Positions 20,986 through 29,456 of a DNA stretch of 64,000 nt are shown here, piece after piece. The stretch is taken from the NCBI RefSeq assembly GCF_900460535.1, contig NZ_UHIL01000001.1, forward strand, positions 558,001-622,000, read 5' to 3'. How positions within the stretch are numbered: position 1 is the first letter of the stretch; every line of letters starts with the position of its first letter. The notes beneath the pieces are model-generated. The model made no database searches and was not told the DNA's origin. It saw nothing but the letters and a program-made list of their open reading frames with translations. This stretch comes from Vibrio parahaemolyticus. Its GTDB lineage: Bacteria > Pseudomonadota > Gammaproteobacteria > Enterobacterales > Vibrionaceae. Made by a program: the position numbers and the translations under genes.

Positions 20986-21416
20986 GGAAGATACTCTCCG
21001 GTAAGTATAGTTACAATTTGAAAGTCGGTTATTTACTCTGAAGTTAGGCGCTTTTGATGACATTTAGTGCCTGCCACCCACCGATTTTCCGCCGTATTAT
21101 TGAACTTCAGATTCTGAAAGTCTTTCACCAAGTTTAGTCATTTTATGACTAAAAGATCGGCGATTTTGGTTACCTTTTTGTGACTAATCCCACTTTATAT
21201 GCAGAAAGTTGCAAAAAAATAGCCGTCAGTTCTGTAATTTTTTTTCTTTTCGGTGGCGAATTCTACCACCGAATGAATCCAATATCACTGTTTAAGAATT
21301 GTCTTAGGACAAGGTTTTATCGAGAAATATTAATTTTTTGGATCAAAATAAATGGACTTGAAAGTTTCGGTTTGACTATAATAAGTTTCACATCGAAACT
21401 TAAATTCAAAACGTAA
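20986..21416. promoter_or_regulatory. pykF / DeoR-regulator divergent region
   Basis: 431 bases with both promoters. On the plus side a TATAAT (21377-21382) with TGGACT 18 nt upstream should serve the DeoR-family gene. A perfect 9-bp inverted repeat (TTTAGTCAT, 3-nt gap, ATGACTAAA) lies at 21133-21153, and a further half-site GTGACTAAT at about 21180. Nothing else is supported. Confidence 0.55.
21362..21401 (+). promoter_or_regulatory. Promoter and likely auto-operator of the DeoR-family gene
   Basis: Perfect 8-bp arms AAGTTTCG (21362-21369) and CGAAACTT (21394-21401) flank the -10 box TATAAT. TTTC-containing repeats are typical operators of DeoR-family repressors, so autorepression is likely; not tested. 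Confidence 0.5.
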
Positions 21417-22178
21417 ATGTCGAAACGAAACACTCAACTGAGAAGACACGCGATTTCCAACATGGTAAATGAGCTCGGAGAAGTCAGTGTTGATGAACTG
21501 GCTCAAAAGTTCGAAACCTCAGAAGTCACGATTAGAAAGGACTTAGCTTCTCTAGAAAAAAATGGACAACTTTTACGCCGATACGGTGGTGCGATTGCCA
21601 TCCCTACGGAAGTTATTCATGAAGAACTAAGCTCTAATGTTTCGACTCGAAAGTTAAGTTTGGCGAAAGCTGCGGCATCATTGATTCGCGACCATAATCG
21701 AATCGTGATAGACAGCGGTAGCACGACCGCTGCGCTGATTCAGCAACTGAACGACAAACGTGGCTTGGTGGTCATGACCAACTCGTTGCACGTCGCCAAT
21801 GCCCTTAACGAACTAGAGAGTGAACCTACTCTGCTAATGACAGGCGGAACTTGGGATACGCACTCTGAATCCTTTCAAGGCAAAGTAGCCGAATCTGTAT
21901 TACGAGCTTACGACTTTGACCAGCTGTTTATTGGTGCGGATGGCATCGATTTGGAGCGCGGAACCACAACATTTAATGAGTTGGTTGGCTTAAGTAAGGT
22001 GATGGCAGAAGTCTCTCGTGAAGTCATCGTTATGATCGAGTCCGAAAAAATCGGTCGTAAGATCCCTAACTTAGAGCTCGCTTGGCATCAAATTGATGTG
22101 CTGGTCACCGATGCGGATATCCAACCAGAGCACAAAGTACAGATTGAACAACATGGCGTGAAAGTCATTTGCGCCTAA
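21417..22178 (+). CDS. DeoR-family transcriptional regulator
   Basis: A 253-aa DeoR/GlpR-type regulator. The N-terminal helix-turn-helix reads LRRHAISNMVNELGEVSVDELAQKFETSEVTIRKDLASLEKNGQLLRRYGGA (about 8-60), and the DeoR sugar-phosphate sensing domain includes VIDSGSTTAALIQQL (about 97-111) and MTGGTWD. Such proteins sense a phosphorylated sugar. It sits directly upstream of glmS (115 nt) in the same direction, the arrangement also found in V. cholerae, so glucosamine/hexosamine metabolism is an attractive but unproven target. No strong ribosome site precedes the ATG. Confidence 0.88.
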   Translation: MSKRNTQLRRHAISNMVNELGEVSVDELAQKFETSEVTIRKDLASLEKNGQLLRRYGGAIAIPTEVIHEELSSNVSTRKLSLAKAAASLIRDHNRIVIDSGSTTAALIQQLNDKRGLVVMTNSLHVANALNELESEPTLLMTGGTWDTHSESFQGKVAESVLRAYDFDQLFIGADGIDLERGTTTFNELVGLSKVMAEVSREVIVMIESEKIGRKIPNLELAWHQIDVLVTDADIQPEHKVQIEQHGVKVICA

Positions 22179-22292
22179 TCTAATAATGTAACCAGTTTCA
22201 TATTTCGCTTCCCTCTGAATACAGGCCTTTGCTTGCTGCCTCTATCTGAAACATGGCTAGGGAAGAACAAAACTACAAACGGAGATAAACAC

Positions 22293-24125
22293 ATGTGTGG
22301 AATCGTAGGTGCAGTAGCACAACGAGATGTTGCAGAAATTTTAGTTGAAGGCTTACGCCGCTTGGAATACCGCGGTTACGACTCTGCGGGCGTGGCAATT
22401 GTTGACGCTGAAGCAAACCTAACGCGCATTCGTCGCCTAGGTAAAGTACAAGAGTTGGCGGACGCGGTTGATGAAGCGAAAGTGGTTGGCGGTACTGGTA
22501 TTGCTCACACTCGCTGGGCGACACACGGTGAACCTTCTGAAATCAACGCTCACCCGCACATGTCTGGCGACATCACGGTGGTTCACAACGGTATTATTGA
22601 AAACCACGAAGAGCTGCGTGAACTGCTTCAATCTCGTGGTTACGTATTCGAATCGCAAACGGATACAGAAGTTATCGCACACATGGTTGAGTGGGAACTG
22701 CGTACAGCTGAATCTCTACTAGAAGCGGTACAAAAAACCGCGAAACAACTTGAAGGCGCGTACGGCACAGTGGCGATGGATCGTAAAGACCCATCTCGCA
22801 TCGTCGTAGCACGTTCTGGCAGCCCAATCGTGATCGGTTTTGGTGTCGGTGAGAACTTCCTTGCTTCTGACCAACTTGCACTTCTTAACGTAACACGTCG
22901 CTTCATGTACCTAGAAGAAGGTGACGTAGCAGAAATTACTCGCCGTGACGTAACGGTTTTCGATGTGACTGGCGAACGTGTTGAGCGTGAAATTACCGAA
23001 TCAAATGCAGAGCATGATGCAGGTGATAAAGGGCAATACCGTCACTTCATGCAAAAAGAAATCTACGAGCAACCTAAAGCGTTGATCAACACAATGGAAG
23101 GCCGCATCACGGCAGACTCTGTTGTAACTGATGCGATCGGTGTGCATGCGGCAGACATTCTAAGCAAAGTAGAACACGTACAAATCGTCGCGTGTGGTAC
23201 GTCTTACAACGCAGGTATGACAGCGCGTTACTGGTTTGAAGACATTGCTGGCGTGAGCTGTGACGTCGAAATCGCGTCTGAGTTCCGTTACCGTAAGTTT
23301 GTGACTCGTCCAAACAGCCTTCTTATTACGTTGTCTCAGTCTGGTGAAACAGCAGATACGTTAGCAGCACTTCGTCTTGCGAAAGAAAAAGGTTACATGG
23401 CGGCGATGACCATCTGTAACGTAGCGGGTTCTTCTTTGGTTCGTGAGTCAGATTTTGCATTCATGACTCGCGCTGGCGTCGAAATCGGCGTGGCTTCAAC
23501 CAAAGCGTTCACGACTCAGCTTTCTGCACTACTTATGTTGGTAACAGCCCTGGGTAAAGAGCAAGGTCGCATCAGCAAAGAGAAAGAAAAAGAGATTGTC
23601 GAAGCGCTACACGCACTTCCTAAGCAAATCAACGCGGCACTTTCTTTCGAGAAAGAAATTGAAGCACTAGCAACGGATTTTGCAGACAAGCACCACACTT
23701 TGTTCCTAGGCCGTGGCGAGTTCTATCCAATCGCGATGGAAGCGTCTCTAAAACTGAAAGAGATCTCTTACATCCACGCAGAAGCGTACGCGGCGGGTGA
23801 ACTGAAACACGGTCCTCTTGCGCTGATTGATGCTGACATGCCTGTTGTGGTGGTTGCACCAAGCAACGACCTACTTGAGAAGCTAAAATCAAACGTTGAA
23901 GAAGTGCGTGCACGTGGCGGCCTTCTATACGTATTCGCAGATGCAGACGCAGGCTTCGAAGGCGATGAAACAATGAAGATCATCACGATGCCTCACGTTA
24001 GTGAAATCACGGCGGCGATCTACTACACCATCCCAATGCAGTTGCTGTCTTACTACGTAGCACTGATCAAAGGTACGGACGTAGACCAACCACGTAACTT
24101 AGCGAAAGCGGTGACGGTTGAGTAA
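22293..24125 (+). CDS. glmS: GlmS, glucosamine-6-phosphate synthase
   Basis: A 610-aa glutamine:fructose-6-phosphate amidotransferase, the entry enzyme to UDP-GlcNAc, peptidoglycan and LPS. Met1 is followed by the nucleophile Cys2 (MCGIVGAV), start of the class II glutaminase domain ([32 protein letters not shown]). Two SIS isomerase domains follow ([17 protein letters not shown]...[17 protein letters not shown] and [42 protein letters not shown]), ending in the usual [18 protein letters not shown] precedes ATG 22293; the in-frame extension to 22233 is rejected because Cys must be residue 2. A strong terminator follows. Confidence 0.98.
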   Translation: MCGIVGAVAQRDVAEILVEGLRRLEYRGYDSAGVAIVDAEANLTRIRRLGKVQELADAVDEAKVVGGTGIAHTRWATHGEPSEINAHPHMSGDITVVHNGIIENHEELRELLQSRGYVFESQTDTEVIAHMVEWELRTAESLLEAVQKTAKQLEGAYGTVAMDRKDPSRIVVARSGSPIVIGFGVGENFLASDQLALLNVTRRFMYLEEGDVAEITRRDVTVFDVTGERVEREITESNAEHDAGDKGQYRHFMQKEIYEQPKALINTMEGRITADSVVTDAIGVHAADILSKVEHVQIVACGTSYNAGMTARYWFEDIAGVSCDVEIASEFRYRKFVTRPNSLLITLSQSGETADTLAALRLAKEKGYMAAMTICNVAGSSLVRESDFAFMTRAGVEIGVASTKAFTTQLSALLMLVTALGKEQGRISKEKEKEIVEALHALPKQINAALSFEKEIEALATDFADKHHTLFLGRGEFYPIAMEASLKLKEISYIHAEAYAAGELKHGPLALIDADMPVVVVAPSNDLLEKLKSNVEEVRARGGLLYVFADADAGFEGDETMKIITMPHVSEITAAIYYTIPMQLLSYYVALIKGTDVDQPRNLAKAVTVE

Positions 24126-24148
24126 TTACGCTTAACAGAAAAAATCCT

Positions 24149-24183
24149 AAGCGGCACATGCGAGAGCATGTGCCGCTTTTTTT
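24149..24183 (+). terminator. Terminator after glmS
   Basis: A 13-bp perfect stem (AAGCGGCACATGC / GCATGTGCCGCTT) with a GAGA loop and a T7 tail. Confidence 0.93.
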
Positions 24184-24237
24184 GTCTTGTGCTAAGCGTG
24201 ATGGAGCGCTCAAGCGCCTTCGCCAGTAAGTTGCTTT

Positions 24238-24255
24238 CATGACAAAAATGTCATG
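24238..24255 (+). promoter_or_regulatory. Cus-box-like palindrome, probable response-regulator site
   Basis: CATGACAAAAATGTCATG is a perfect 7-bp inverted repeat with a 4-nt centre, 75-92 nt before the DUF3316 start. It closely matches the CusR/CopR box core TGACAAnnTTGTCA (one mismatch). A CusRS-like two-component system is encoded immediately downstream, making it the likely binding protein. Confidence 0.6.
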
Positions 24256-24329
24256 TTGTTGAAAGGGTGGTGTCAGAGGCGGTGTTCAATAATGACCTCA
24301 TTGAAAACAAGCACTCAAAGGTTAACAAC

Positions 24330-24707
24330 ATGAACGCAATCAAAACTGCTCTTTTTGTAACGGTAATGGCAATGACTAGCGCATCTGCATTCGCTCAACC
24401 ACTTTTCACTGGTGGCAACTACGTGAGCCGCGAAGATATGAAAACCATCTCAGTTACCCCGACGGCAACGTCAGATGAGGCTTATCAACAGGCACTGTCT
24501 GAACTCAATTCACTTAAAACCATGTCGGCTCGTGAACTGAATAAAGAGCTCAATATCCTGACGTTTAATGTGAAGTCTCGTAGTACGCATTTAAAAGATG
24601 GTGGCTTCGTGACCGTGCAAGAACGCATGAATGAAGATGGTCAGTTGGAATATTTGGGCAAAGTGAATGTCAAAGTGCATTATGCCGAACGCGATAACAA
24701 TCGATAA
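24330..24707 (+). CDS. DUF3316 small periplasmic protein
   Basis: A 125-aa protein with a signal peptide (MNAIKTALFVTVMAMTSASAFA, cleavage after residue about 22). The mature part has the DUF3316 pattern: a segment rich in YQQALSELNSLKTMSARELNKEL and a C-terminal VQERMNEDGQLEYLGKVNVKVHY, similar in layout to small YdgH/BhsA-like secreted stress proteins. Function is unknown. I chose ATG 24330 (AAAGG upstream); the upstream in-frame Met at 24267 would spoil the signal peptide. It is preceded by a Cus-box-like palindrome and followed, after a terminator, by a two-component system, so it is probably a member of that system's regulon. Confidence 0.75.
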   Translation: MNAIKTALFVTVMAMTSASAFAQPLFTGGNYVSREDMKTISVTPTATSDEAYQQALSELNSLKTMSARELNKELNILTFNVKSRSTHLKDGGFVTVQERMNEDGQLEYLGKVNVKVHYAERDNNR

Positions 24708-24723
24708 TGGTTTGCCAATGGGG

Positions 24724-24757
24724 AAGAGTATGGTGTGGTTCACATCATGCTCTTTTT
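24724..24757 (+). terminator. Terminator/attenuator between DUF3316 and response regulator
   Basis: AAGAGTATGGTGTG pairs with CACATCATGCTCTT (G-U pairs at two places) and is followed by T3C. It may only partly stop transcription into the regulator genes, since no clear new promoter is seen. Confidence 0.65.
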
Positions 24758-24809
24758 CGATCTTTATACTAGGTTCTCACCCTCCCGCTAACACACTAGG
24801 TAAGTAAAG

Positions 24810-25502
24810 TTGAAAATATTGATCGTCGAAGATGAGCACAAAGCCGGAGAATATCTGCAAAAAGGTTTGATTGAATCTGGGTATGTGGTGGATTTAGTGC
24901 ATGATGGGGTCGATGGGCTGTATCACGCTACCAGTGAAGAATATGACTTAATCCTCCTCGACATTATGTTGCCTAAACTCGATGGTTGGCAGGTGCTTAA
25001 TACATTGCGCAGTAGTGGGATTCACACCCCAGTGATCATGCTGACAGCGAAGGAGCAAGTGGAAGATCGCGTGCGCGGTTTTGAGCTGGGTGCCAATGAC
25101 TATGTGGTAAAACCTTACGCGTTTGCGGAGCTACTGGCGCGTGTTCAAAACGTATTTCGTCATCATATTACCGCGCAAGTGGTCGCATCGCCGCAAACAT
25201 TACGTGTGGCAGATTTAGAACTTGATATGATCAAACGCGTTGCCACGCGCGCGGGGCAGTCGATGTCGCTTACCGCCAAAGAATATGCCCTGCTTGAGTT
25301 GTTGATGCGCAAAACTGGCCAAGTGCTTTCACGTACCACCATTGCGTCGTTAGTGTGGGATATGAATTTTGACAGCGATACCAATGTGATTGATGTGGCG
25401 GTCAAACGTCTGCGTAGCAAAGTGGACAAACCGTTCGATAAACCACTGATTCACACTGTCAGAGGGATGGGCTACAAACTCGAAGAGAGTCGTGATGCCT
25501 AA
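24810..25502 (+). CDS. CusR/CopR-like OmpR-family response regulator
   Basis: A 230-aa response regulator with an N-terminal receiver (acidic pocket VEDE at 6-9, phosphorylated Asp51 in LILLDIMLPKLDG, Thr in VIMLTAKEQ, Lys in YVVKPYAF) and a C-terminal OmpR/PhoB winged helix (about 130-225, TAKEYALLELLMRKTGQVLSR...DVAVKRLRSKVD). It is closest in style to the heavy-metal group CusR/CopR/PcoR. The start is TTG with TAGGTAAG upstream. Its end overlaps the kinase start by about 8 nt, so the pair is translationally coupled. The metal or other signal is not inferable from sequence alone. Confidence 0.88.
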   Translation: MKILIVEDEHKAGEYLQKGLIESGYVVDLVHDGVDGLYHATSEEYDLILLDIMLPKLDGWQVLNTLRSSGIHTPVIMLTAKEQVEDRVRGFELGANDYVVKPYAFAELLARVQNVFRHHITAQVVASPQTLRVADLELDMIKRVATRAGQSMSLTAKEYALLELLMRKTGQVLSRTTIASLVWDMNFDSDTNVIDVAVKRLRSKVDKPFDKPLIHTVRGMGYKLEESRDA

Positions 25503-26868
25503 GTTTTCGCTGCCTTTTTCCATGAAAAACAAGCTCGTGCTGATGTTTGTTAGCATGACGTTTGTGACCTATTTTTCTTTGGCTTTCATCCTACAGTACG
25601 CCATTGAGCGCCACTTTTATTCGCAAGATTTCAGCTATATTTCCAGTAAGTTCAATGCCATTGAGAACGAGTTAAAACGCTCGCCAGAGGATGTGTTCAA
25701 GCAAGCGAATAACAGTACGCTCTATATGTGGGTGTTTGAAGGCAAGCAGAACGTGTATCAGAATTCGAGCCTGACGATTCCTCAGAACCGAGCCTACAGC
25801 ATTAGCTCACCTCAGGTCTTAAATCACGAGCGCGCCATCGAATGGAGTGAGGACTCGCTGAATATTCGCGCGTTTGCGTTTCAAGCTGGGGAGTATCAGG
25901 TGGTGCTCGGCATGAGTATCAATCACCATATTTTGTTTTTGGATAAGCTCGACTGGATTTTGTTTTGGGCGCTCGGTTTGGCGTTTGTGATTTCTTCCGC
26001 GTTGAGCGGTTGGATGGTAAAACGTGGGTTGAAGCCGATTGTGGGATTGAATCAGCACATTCAACAGATATCACCAGAGCAAATGGGCATTCGTCTCGAC
26101 CCCGATTCGTTGCCAATAGAACTGCGCGAGTTAGCCAACAAACACAACGCGATGCTCGATAGGTTGCAAACTGGTTTTCGCCGCTTGAGCGAGTTTTCTT
26201 CTGATATAGCACATGAGTTAAAAACGCCACTCACCAACATTACTACGCAAAATCAGGTCATTTTAGGTGCGTGTCGAACGTCTGAAGAGTATCAGGATGC
26301 GATTGCCTCAACGTTGGAAGAACTCAACCGCATCACGAAAACCATCAACGATTTGCTCTACATTGCCAAGGCTGAAAACAAGCTCATTCATCGCCATGAC
26401 GAAGTGTTTGCGGTGCAGGAGGAAATTGACCGTTTGGTCGCGTATTTTGAAATATTGGCCGAAGATGCTGAGGTGCGAATCGTGAGCTCAGGCGACGGTC
26501 AGCTCTATATGGACAAAAACATGTTTGAGCGTGCGGTGGGCAACTTGCTCTCCAACGCGATTCGTCATGCGTATGCTGATTCAACCATTGTGATTGACGT
26601 TCAAGCGGTTGATGAACAGGTGACGATATCGGTCCGCAACCAAGGTGACACCATTGCCGAGCAAAACTTACCGTACCTTTTCGACCGTTTTTATCGCGCA
26701 GATAAATCTCGCCAACATGTAGGTAGCGTAGGTGCAGGGCTAGGTTTGTCGATTACCCAATCTATCGTGCAGGCGTATGAAGGTGATATCCAAGTTCAAT
26801 CAGAAAACCAGCGCACCGAATTCCACATCAGGTTGCCTTCGGCTCGTACGAGTCCAAAAGAGGAATAA
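25495..26868 (+). CDS. CusS-like heavy-metal sensor histidine kinase
   Basis: A 457-aa membrane kinase: TM1 (about 15-37), a periplasmic sensor of about 115 residues, TM2 (about 153-173), HAMP, HisKA and HATPase. The H box SSDIAHELKTPLTNI carries the phosphoacceptor His240; the N box is NLLSNAIRHA, the F/G1 region PYLFDRFYRADKSR, and G2 GAGLGLSI. The ELKTPLTN H box and layout fit the CusS/CopS/SilS family. A GTG codon one position upstream is an alternative start. The periplasmic part lacks an obvious His/Met cluster, so copper sensing is uncertain. The 3' end overlaps the convergent HAD gene by 41 nt. Confidence 0.86.
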   Translation: MPKFSLPFSMKNKLVLMFVSMTFVTYFSLAFILQYAIERHFYSQDFSYISSKFNAIENELKRSPEDVFKQANNSTLYMWVFEGKQNVYQNSSLTIPQNRAYSISSPQVLNHERAIEWSEDSLNIRAFAFQAGEYQVVLGMSINHHILFLDKLDWILFWALGLAFVISSALSGWMVKRGLKPIVGLNQHIQQISPEQMGIRLDPDSLPIELRELANKHNAMLDRLQTGFRRLSEFSSDIAHELKTPLTNITTQNQVILGACRTSEEYQDAIASTLEELNRITKTINDLLYIAKAENKLIHRHDEVFAVQEEIDRLVAYFEILAEDAEVRIVSSGDGQLYMDKNMFERAVGNLLSNAIRHAYADSTIVIDVQAVDEQVTISVRNQGDTIAEQNLPYLFDRFYRADKSRQHVGSVGAGLGLSITQSIVQAYEGDIQVQSENQRTEFHIRLPSARTSPKEE

Positions 26869-27487
26869 CCTGAGCTAGGTTGTCGAGTACAGTGATATCA
26901 GACATTAACTCTGTCTGCGGTGGCAATAAGTCTGGAATCATCACTGCATGGCAGCCAGCAGCAAGTGCGGCTTTAATGCCATTATTGGAATCTTCCAACA
27001 CTAAGCATTGCTGTGATTTTAGCCCGAGTTTTCGATACGCCATTTGGTAGCATTCTGGATGGGGTTTGCCATGTTGCACATCTTCTGCAGTGATAATCAA
27101 ATCAAACTGGTCGAGATAATTGAAAGGGGTAAAGTTATATAGCACGTCAGGTCGATGAGAAGAGGTGACCAGTGCTGTGGTTAGGCCCCGCAGTTTGATC
27201 GCAGAAAATAGTCCATCAAATCCCGTTTTTAGTCCGATGCCTTGTTCTCTTAGTTGATGAAAATGCGCATCCCGTACCGCTCTGTAGCGCGTCATATCGA
27301 TAGCGTTTTGAAAGTGTTCTGCGAGAATTCTTTCGCACTCTGGGTCTTGAACGCCAATGAACTGTTGGTAGGTATCGTCGGTGATTTGTAAGCCTTGCTC
27401 GGCTCCTGCGAATTGCCAGCTTTGTCTGTAGATGGATTCGGTATCGAAAATTAAGCCGTCCATATCAAAGAGAATTGCTTTGAGCAT
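26828..27487 (-). CDS. HAD-family phosphatase / phosphoglucomutase-like hydrolase
   Basis: A 219-aa HAD hydrolase of the beta-phosphoglucomutase-like subclass. Motif I is FDMDGLIFDTES (Asp nucleophile 8 and Asp10), motif II is in ALVTSSHRP, motif III is the Lys of GKPHPECY, and motif IV is VLEDSNNGIKAAL. A helical cap lies between motifs I and II. Substrate is unknown; small sugar phosphates are typical. It lies just upstream of nothing in its own direction and downstream of the mtl operon on the same strand (118 nt from mtlR), so a role on mannitol-derived phosphates is possible but speculative. ATG 27487 has AGGAG upstream. Its last 41 nt are antisense to the kinase gene. Confidence 0.82.
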   Translation of the reverse strand: MLKAILFDMDGLIFDTESIYRQSWQFAGAEQGLQITDDTYQQFIGVQDPECERILAEHFQNAIDMTRYRAVRDAHFHQLREQGIGLKTGFDGLFSAIKLRGLTTALVTSSHRPDVLYNFTPFNYLDQFDLIITAEDVQHGKPHPECYQMAYRKLGLKSQQCLVLEDSNNGIKAALAAGCHAVMIPDLLPPQTELMSDITVLDNLAQVIPLLDSYEPKAT

Positions 27488-27542
27488 CACACGCTCCTGT
27501 GGCAGAGAAGGGCCAGTCTTTTGCTATTGGTGGTAGCAAGCG

Positions 27543-27595
27543 GTTATAACAAAGCTACCTAGATCAGCATGAGTGTTAGGGAGCTTAGGTATAAC
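27543..27595. repeat. Intergenic palindrome between mtlR and HAD gene
   Basis: Arms GTTATAACAAAGCT (27543-27556) and AGCTTAGGTATAAC (27582-27595) match at 12 of 14 positions as an inverted repeat, and CTA/TAG pairing extends it inward. The core TATACCTAAG is shared with the palindrome before folB, suggesting a small Vibrio intergenic repeat family. Confidence 0.55.
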
Positions 27596-27607
27596 AAGGG
27601 ACAGATA

Positions 27608-28138
27608 TTAGAACGGGCTGTCCTTGCCCAGTTCATTGCAAATTTCGACAATCGCGAGTGACAGGCCGGACTTAATGATTTGTTGTTGGCGCTGAAGCTG
27701 GAGTTGGTAAAACTCAAGATCGATGTCGTCATCGGGTTCGCTGACTTCCAATTGCACCATGCCCATTTTCTTCACCAGATGCAGTTTTTTGATCGGTTCT
27801 AGGATATTCGGGTCAGTGAACTCGTAGTCCGATGCATCGCTGTTCAGTTGGTTTTTCAGTTTAATGATGTCTTCGATATCGTGGTAGATGTCGTCGGGCA
27901 ATACACCTAGACCAAACAATAACTTCAAACGAACCGATAAGTCGCCAAGCGGTCCTGAATCTTGCAGTAATGGGCCGACGACCGATTGCACAGCAAAGTT
28001 ATCTTTACGAAAGATTCTTTGGATGAGTCCGTCGATGGATTCGTTAAATACGTCGACGGTCGCAATAAAGAAGCCACGTACCGATGGTGCGCTGTTGAGT
28101 CGTTCAATGATCTCGGTTTCGTTGATGTTATCTGCCAT
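27608..28138 (-). CDS. mtlR: MtlR, mannitol operon repressor
   Basis: A 176-aa all-helical repressor of the MtlR family. The pattern RGFFIATVDVFNESIDGLIQRIFRKDNFAVQSVVGPLLQDSGPLGDLSVRLKLLFGLGVLPDDIYHDIEDIIKLKNQL is diagnostic. The protein lacks a classical helix-turn-helix; in V. parahaemolyticus the structure is known and DNA binding of the family is debated. It represses mannitol uptake genes. It is the last gene of mtlA-mtlD-mtlR, 57 nt after mtlD. Complete and of normal length. Confidence 0.95.
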   Translation of the reverse strand: MADNINETEIIERLNSAPSVRGFFIATVDVFNESIDGLIQRIFRKDNFAVQSVVGPLLQDSGPLGDLSVRLKLLFGLGVLPDDIYHDIEDIIKLKNQLNSDASDYEFTDPNILEPIKKLHLVKKMGMVQLEVSEPDDDIDLEFYQLQLQRQQQIIKSGLSLAIVEICNELGKDSPF

Positions 28139-28195
28139 ATACTGATCAGTTGTTTCATTATTATATTAAGGGGAGCAGAGCTCCCCCTGAGTCAA

Positions 28196-29344
28196 TCAAA
28201 GCTGGTTGTAAAGCGACTCGATTTGAGCCACTTCAACATTGTCTTCAGCCAGACCGGTGTATTTTGCTAGCGTTTTTGTCACGCCAACCTCTTTTAATGA
28301 GGTCTGTAGCTCAACCGCTTGCGGATCGGTGTCGTTGGTGTATTTCAACGCCGCCGCGATCCCTTTCAAAAGTGTTTGATTTTCAGTGCCATACTCAATT
28401 GTACCGAGTAATGGCTTCACTAATCTATCATTTGCACCCAATTTACGAATTGGTTGTCGTCCAACGCGATCCACTTCATCCACTAAATATGGGTTGGCGA
28501 AGCGACCTAAAATCTTTTCGATGTAGGCATTGTGCATGTCGCGGTCGAAGCCGTAACGACGAATCAACACTTCGCCACTTTCCTGCATTGCTTGTTTTAC
28601 TTCGGCATGAATATTTGGGTCTTCAATCGCTTCACGAATGGTGCGATGGCCTTTCAAACAGCCTAAATAAGCGGTAATGCAGTGACCTGTGTTTAGGGTG
28701 AACAGCTTACGTTCGACAAAGGCCATTAGGTTGTTAGTCTTTTCCATGCCAGCAATGTTTGGGATGTCGCCCTTGAACTGTTGCTCATCGACAATCCATT
28801 CGCTGAAGCTTTCAACAGTCACTTCCAATGGGTCATCGTTGGCGGCTTCTGCTGGTGGAACGATGCGATCGACAGCGGAATCAACAAAGCCAACCAACTC
28901 GTCTGCTTTTGCATGCAATGATTTATCTAAGTGTTTGTACACTTCACCTTTTAAGTGCGTTGTGCCACGCACCATATTTTCACAGGCGATGATGTTAAGT
29001 GGCGCGTCATTGCCAGCTTCAAAACGTTTGGCGATCCCTTTCGCGATGGTTTTCGCGATGATGTCTAATACGTTTGGACCCACTGCTGTGGTGACTAAAT
29101 CGGTTTTGACGATGCGATCAATCACGTCTTCACTGGCTGAGTTTACCGCTGTGACGTGGGTAACGGTGTCGATTTGACACTCGGTGCCCACGACTTTCAC
29201 TTTGTATTCTTGTTTATGGCTGAGCTGGTCTACCAACGGCACATCAACGTCAGCGAAAGTGACCTCGACTTCTGCGTCTGCTAAGAGTTTTCCGATGAAA
29301 CCACGACCGATGTTACCTGCACCAAAATGAACTGCGTTTTTCAT
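28196..29344 (-). CDS. mtlD: MtlD, mannitol-1-phosphate 5-dehydrogenase
   Basis: A 382-aa NAD-dependent long-chain polyol dehydrogenase that oxidises mannitol 1-phosphate to fructose 6-phosphate. The Rossmann start [21 protein letters not shown] (GxGxxxRG) and the long-chain dehydrogenase centre with the catalytic Lys near [24 protein letters not shown] are plain. Length equals that of the E. coli enzyme. It is second in the mannitol operon, 113 nt after mtlA, and its ATG follows AGGTAAG. Confidence 0.97.
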   Translation of the reverse strand: MKNAVHFGAGNIGRGFIGKLLADAEVEVTFADVDVPLVDQLSHKQEYKVKVVGTECQIDTVTHVTAVNSASEDVIDRIVKTDLVTTAVGPNVLDIIAKTIAKGIAKRFEAGNDAPLNIIACENMVRGTTHLKGEVYKHLDKSLHAKADELVGFVDSAVDRIVPPAEAANDDPLEVTVESFSEWIVDEQQFKGDIPNIAGMEKTNNLMAFVERKLFTLNTGHCITAYLGCLKGHRTIREAIEDPNIHAEVKQAMQESGEVLIRRYGFDRDMHNAYIEKILGRFANPYLVDEVDRVGRQPIRKLGANDRLVKPLLGTIEYGTENQTLLKGIAAALKYTNDTDPQAVELQTSLKEVGVTKTLAKYTGLAEDNVEVAQIESLYNQL

Positions 29345-29456
29345 AATTCTTACCTACCAATATCTGAAAATGTTGACTTACGAAACTAGGGTGAGGCCAA
29401 CCGCATAGGGGGTGACAGCTGACCTCGTTTGCCTCAGGAGCAAATTAAAGGAGTAA

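Noticed and set aside
21180-21416. 78-codon frame upstream of the DeoR-family gene
   Set aside because: It spans the TATAAT promoter and the operator-like repeat, and the predicted peptide has no family features.
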